Source of the DNA: Phycisphaerales bacterium
GTDB taxonomy: Bacteria > Planctomycetota > Phycisphaerae > Phycisphaerales > UBA1924
DNA length: 8,436 bases
Assembly (NCBI GenBank): GCA_003511945.1
Contig: DOJA01000083.1
Coordinates: 1-8,436 of the forward strand
Direction: 5' to 3'
Part shown: positions 5,863 to 8,436 of the stretch, in pieces
Layout: every line of letters begins with the position of its first letter
Numbering within the stretch: position 1 is the first letter of the stretch
Program-made: the position numbers and the translations under genes
The notes under the pieces: generated by a model
What the model saw: only the letters and a program-made list of their open reading frames with translations
The model's database searches: none
What the model was told of the DNA's origin: nothing

Positions 5863-5878
5863 GTCGGCCCGCGCCGAC
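5863..5878. promoter_or_regulatory. Leader hairpin B upstream of rpmJ
   Basis: GTCGGC (5863-5868) pairs with GCCGAC (5873-5878) around a four-base loop, a perfect 6-bp stem. In the mRNA it precedes hairpin A. Its 5' arm can also pair with the 3' arm of hairpin A, so mutually exclusive folds are possible. Confidence 0.45.
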
Positions 5879-5965
5879 CACGCCCGCATCCCGTCGTGCT
5901 CGCTTCTCGCCATGCCCCAGCCCACCTGGAGCCCCACGCCCCGACCGTTCCGTGCGCGGCCGGGC

Positions 5966-5995
5966 ACTGTACCACAACCCAGCCCTCCCGCTCAA
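5966..5995 (-). promoter_or_regulatory. Candidate sigma70-type promoter for rpmJ-rpsM and following genes
   Basis: On the minus strand a TTGAGC -35 (complement of 5990-5995) is followed after 18 bases by TACAGT (complement of 5966-5971). A TGG just before it gives an extended -10. Each box matches the consensus at four of six bases. Transcription would begin near 5958, leaving a leader of about 145 bases before rpmJ. A 6-bp-armed palindrome CCCGCTCAAGCGGG (5987-6000) overlaps the -35 box and could be an operator or an infA 3' hairpin. No experiment or search supports this; it is a match by eye. Confidence 0.4.
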
Positions 5996-6083
5996 GCGGG
6001 CCGGACACCCCCCAAACAATCCCCACAAGCCGGCTCCTCCCAACGCCCCCCAGGCCCCGAGGCCTCAGACCCCAGACCCCCGC

Positions 6084-6302
6084 TCAGTGCCGGTAGGTGA
6101 TCCTGGCCCTGGTCAGGTCATACGGGCTCAGCTCAACCGTCACCCGGTCGCCGGGCAGGATCCGGATGTAGTGCTGTCGCATCTTCCCGGAGATGTAGGC
6201 GAGCACCTCGTGCTTGTTGGCCAGACGGACCCGGAACATGGCGTTCGGGAGCGCGTCCAGCACCTCGGCCTCCATCGTGAACTTCTCGTCCTGCTTGGGC
6301 AT
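6084..6302 (-). CDS. infA: Translation initiation factor IF-1
   Basis: IF-1 binds the 30S A site and helps IF-2 and IF-3 during initiation. The product from the ATG at 6300-6302 is exactly 72 residues, the family length. It is a single OB fold with blocks EVLDALPNAMFRVRLANKHE, AYISGKMRQHYIRILPGDRV and TVELSPYDLTRARITYRH. The open frame continues 30 codons further upstream into the map end, but those residues do not resemble IF-1, and a perfect AGGAGG lies three bases before the chosen ATG. It lies between map and rpmJ, a common arrangement. The 61-bp gap to map holds a small hairpin. Confidence 0.98.
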   Translation of the reverse strand: MPKQDEKFTMEAEVLDALPNAMFRVRLANKHEVLAYISGKMRQHYIRILPGDRVTVELSPYDLTRARITYRH

Positions 6303-6305
6303 ACG

Positions 6306-6311
6306 CCTCCT
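6306..6311 (-). promoter_or_regulatory. Shine-Dalgarno site of infA
   Basis: Read on the minus strand this is AGGAGG, a full match to the anti-Shine-Dalgarno core, with an unusually short three-base spacer to ATG. It decides the start at 6302 over the longer open frame. Confidence 0.7.
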
Positions 6312-6324
6312 GATCGGCCCCCGC

Positions 6325-6339
6325 GCGCTTTGCAAGCGC
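6325..6339. promoter_or_regulatory. Small hairpin between map and infA
   Basis: GCGCTT (6325-6330) and AAGCGC (6334-6339) form a perfect 6-bp stem with a three-base loop, about 22 bases before the infA start on the mRNA. No T-run follows, so termination is not implied; its role is unknown. Confidence 0.4.
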
Positions 6340-6363
6340 CGTCCTTCCAGCGGAGGGGGACAG

Positions 6364-7233
6364 TTATAGCCCCCCGCCCCGCCAAAGGCCACCGAGCGAC
6401 GCCGTCAACACGGCGCACCCCTCGGGCGTCACGCCGATGACCCACTCCTCGTGACAGGCCCACTCGCCCGTGCGGGTGGCGACGGTCCAGCCGTCCGCGC
6501 CGAGCGCCACGGGAGTCGCCCAGCCGTCGCGACGCCCCGGGCGCCCCCCGGGTCCGTCGCCGAAGATGGGCGCCGTCAGGATCGGCTCCACCGCCAGCAC
6601 CATGCCGGCCTCCAGCACGAAGTCCTCGCCCGTGAACCCGGTGGCGTAGGCCGGGACCTTCGGGGGCTGGTGCAGTTCACGACCGACGCCGTGGCCCACG
6701 AAGTCGGTGACGATGCCGTAGCCGGCGCTGCGCGCCTGCGCTTCCATCGCGGCCCCCACCGCCGACCAGCGCACCCCCGGCCTGGCGCGCGACACCGCAA
6801 GATCGATCAGCGCCCGTGTCGCGCGCACCAGCCGCAGCGCGCCCTCGGCGTGCGGGCCGGGGTCACCGCCGCTCACGACGACGCTCACACCCGCGTCCGC
6901 GCACCAGCCCAGCGCGCGGGCGCCCACATCGATCGAGACCAGGTCGCCCGCGCGGAGCGAGCGCGCACCGGGCACGCCGTGGACGACCTCCTCGTTGACC
7001 GACACGCAGCACGACGCGGGGAAGGGTGATGCCCCCCCGGGGGCGTAGCCCAGGAAGAGCGCCTCGGCGCCCGCGTTCGCGAGAACCGCGCGGACGGCGT
7101 GATCGATGGCCAGGGTGGTCGCTCCGGGGGTTGCGGCCGCCGCACCCGCGCGGATCGCGTCCTCAACGATGACGCCGGCGCGACGCACGCCCTCGATGTC
7201 ATTGGGGCTCAGCAGGGGGATCGCGGGGCTCAC
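6364..7233 (-). CDS. map: Methionine aminopeptidase, type I
   Basis: Removes the initiator methionine from new proteins, using a two-metal site in a pita-bread fold. It has 289 residues against 264 in E. coli. The metal ligands are visible: Asp102 (SIDVG), Asp113 (CADAG), His181 (GHGVG), Glu216 (AVEPI) and Glu263 (HEEWV). The substrate-side histidines are His85 (VVHGVPG) and His188 (ELHQPP). Between Glu216 and Glu263 there are about 16 more residues than in E. coli, a glycine/proline-rich insert near 221-240. The residue after Glu263 is Trp where E. coli has His. The start is a GTG at 7231-7233, four bases after the secY stop; no ATG is available near the N terminus and the ribosome site is poor, so translational coupling to secY is likely. 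map next to secY and infA is a classic order. Confidence 0.95.
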   Translation of the reverse strand: MSPAIPLLSPNDIEGVRRAGVIVEDAIRAGAAAATPGATTLAIDHAVRAVLANAGAEALFLGYAPGGASPFPASCCVSVNEEVVHGVPGARSLRAGDLVSIDVGARALGWCADAGVSVVVSGGDPGPHAEGALRLVRATRALIDLAVSRARPGVRWSAVGAAMEAQARSAGYGIVTDFVGHGVGRELHQPPKVPAYATGFTGEDFVLEAGMVLAVEPILTAPIFGDGPGGRPGRRDGWATPVALGADGWTVATRTGEWACHEEWVIGVTPEGCAVLTASLGGLWRGGGL

Positions 7234-7237
7234 CGGC

Positions 7238-8436
7238 TCACATCGAGCGCGGCCCGCGGACCTTGGGGCCGCGTCCGTCGTCGCCGCCCAGGAACCCGGC
7301 GTAGTTGCGCATGAGCAGGTTGGCCTCGATCCGCTGCACGAGGTCCAGCCCGACCGAGACGCAGATCAGCAGCCCCGTGCCGCCCAGGAACTGGGTGACA
7401 TAGAACGGGATCTGCATCGCGTTGCTCACCACCGCGGGAACCACCGCGATGACCGCCAGGAACGCCGCCCCGACATAGGTGATCCGCTCGAGCACCGTCT
7501 CCAGGTACTCCGCGGTCCGCGGCCCGGGGCGCAGCCCGGGGATGAACGAGCCGTGGTCGCGGAGCTGCTTGCTCATCTCCTCCGGGTTGAACTGGACGGT
7601 GGTCCAGAAGTAGGAGAAGAAGAAGATCAGCAGGATGAAGCACAACTCGTACAGGTACTCGCCCTGCCCGAACGCATCAGCAAGGAACCGACCGGCGTCC
7701 GCGAAGAACCCGGTGGACCCCCCCACCGCGGTGCCCAGCTGGCCGAGCGCGACCGAGGGGATGATCATGAGCGACGAGGCGAAGATGATGGGCATCACGC
7801 CGCCGTGGTTCACGCGCAGCGGCAGGTAGGATCGCTGCCCGCCGAAGACCTTCCTTCCGCGGGTGTGCTTGGCCTGCTGCACCGGGATTCGGCGCTGGGC
7901 CACGGTGATGAGCACCGCGCCGGCGACGACGAAGACGAACGCCGCCCCCAGGATGATGACGCCCATCCAGGTCAGCGCGGAATCGCCCCCGGTCTCGAGC
8001 CCGAACATCGAGGAAGCCCATCCCCAGTTCTTCATCGGGCTGTTCTGGATGACCCAGAAGATCGCCCCAGGCATGCCCGTGAGGATGCCCGCGGTGATGA
8101 TGAGGGAGACGCCGTTCCCGATGCCGTACTTGTCGATCTGCTCGCCCAGCCACATCAGGAAGACGCAGGACGCGGTCATGGCCGCCACCGCCATCACCCA
8201 CCACACCGGGTTCCCGGCCCAGTTCACGAAGACCAGCCCGTTCTGACGCAGGAACATCAGCACGGCGAACGCCTGGATGATGCACAGCGCCACCGTGGCG
8301 TAGCGGGTCCACTCCATGATCTTCTGGCGCCCGGACGGCCCCTCCTGCTGCAGCTTCTTCAGGGGCTCGTAGGCGGAGGCCAGGATCTGGAAGATGATGC
8401 TCGCGGAGATGTAGGGCATGATGCCCAGCGCGAAGA
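7238..8436 (-). CDS. secY: Protein translocase subunit SecY (5' end outside window)
   Basis: SecY is the channel core of SecYEG in the cytoplasmic membrane, through which exported and membrane proteins pass. The visible part starts inside the second membrane segment (FALGIMPYISASIIFQIL) and runs to the natural stop, about 398 residues; only roughly the first 80 are missing. The apparent ATG at 8417-8419 is internal. Signature stretches are GEQIDKYGIGNGVSLIITAG, AQRRIPVQQAKHTRGRKVFG in the fourth cytoplasmic loop, and FNPEEMSKQLRDHGSFIPGL with RPG in the fifth loop. The family ending FLGGTGLLICVSVGLDLVQR leads to LLMRNYAGFL, followed by a short basic tail. The ribosome and SecA docking loops are thus preserved. 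It is followed by map after four bases, without adk between them. Confidence 0.98.
   Translation of the reverse strand, partial: FALGIMPYISASIIFQILASAYEPLKKLQQEGPSGRQKIMEWTRYATVALCIIQAFAVLMFLRQNGLVFVNWAGNPVWWVMAVAAMTASCVFLMWLGEQIDKYGIGNGVSLIITAGILTGMPGAIFWVIQNSPMKNWGWASSMFGLETGGDSALTWMGVIILGAAFVFVVAGAVLITVAQRRIPVQQAKHTRGRKVFGGQRSYLPLRVNHGGVMPIIFASSLMIIPSVALGQLGTAVGGSTGFFADAGRFLADAFGQGEYLYELCFILLIFFFSYFWTTVQFNPEEMSKQLRDHGSFIPGLRPGPRTAEYLETVLERITYVGAAFLAVIAVVPAVVSNAMQIPFYVTQFLGGTGLLICVSVGLDLVQRIEANLLMRNYAGFLGGDDGRGPKVRGPRSM

Noticed and set aside
5814..6026. N-terminal extension of the rpmJ frame
   Set aside because: Only the last 38 codons match bL36 and that is the full family length; the rest is leader with hairpins and a promoter candidate.
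6303..6392. 30-codon extension of infA into the map end
   Set aside because: The 72-residue form matches IF-1 exactly and has a perfect AGGAGG just before its ATG.

Overview
This is a GC-rich window dominated by a bacterial spc/alpha-type ribosomal protein operon on the minus strand. In transcription order it reads secY (cut by the right edge), map, infA, rpmJ, rpsM, rpsK, rpoA, rplQ and pheS. A single convergent plus-strand gene for an ABC-2 type membrane permease lies at the left edge. The organism is a bacterium. The tailless-looking gene set, the greatly enlarged ribosomal protein L17, the style of the permease and the short repeats in the intergenic gaps together suggest Planctomycetota, perhaps Phycisphaerae. 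That assignment is an inference from protein character and not a database result.

Layout: 66-1421 (+) permease; 1439-1670 two 111-bp tandem copies of a long palindromic repeat between convergent genes; 1701-2729 (-) pheS; 2730-2901 a gap holding two kinds of short tandem repeat framed by a 10-bp inverted repeat; 2902-3528 (-) rplQ; 3587-4579 (-) rpoA; 4580-4778 a 199-bp gap where many bacteria have rpsD; 4779-5153 (-) rpsK; 5154-5271 a gap filled mostly by a 7-bp tandem repeat; 5272-5649 (-) rpsM; 5697-5813 (-) rpmJ; 5814-6083 a 270-bp leader/gap with a candidate promoter and two strong hairpins; 6084-6302 (-) infA; 6364-7233 (-) map; 7238-8436 (-) secY, 5' end missing. No gene-free stretch exceeds 300 bases.

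The minus-strand genes form one functional block. SecY is the protein-export channel core, and methionine aminopeptidase trims the first residue of new proteins. IF-1, bL36, uS13, uS11 and bL17 are translation parts, RpoA is the RNA polymerase alpha subunit, and PheS charges tRNA-Phe. secY and map are 4 bp apart and almost certainly co-transcribed. The wider gaps after infA, rpsM, rpsK and rplQ make internal promoters or RNA-level control plausible. The best promoter candidate lies upstream of rpmJ.

I see no sign of a phage, defence system, CRISPR array, transposase gene, rRNA or tRNA. The core genes look ordinary. What merits a second look is the non-coding material between them: several distinct repeat families inside an essential operon, a possible leader RNA switch before rpmJ, the missing rpsD, the enlarged L17 and a pheS without pheT. 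I found no convincing new biological system.
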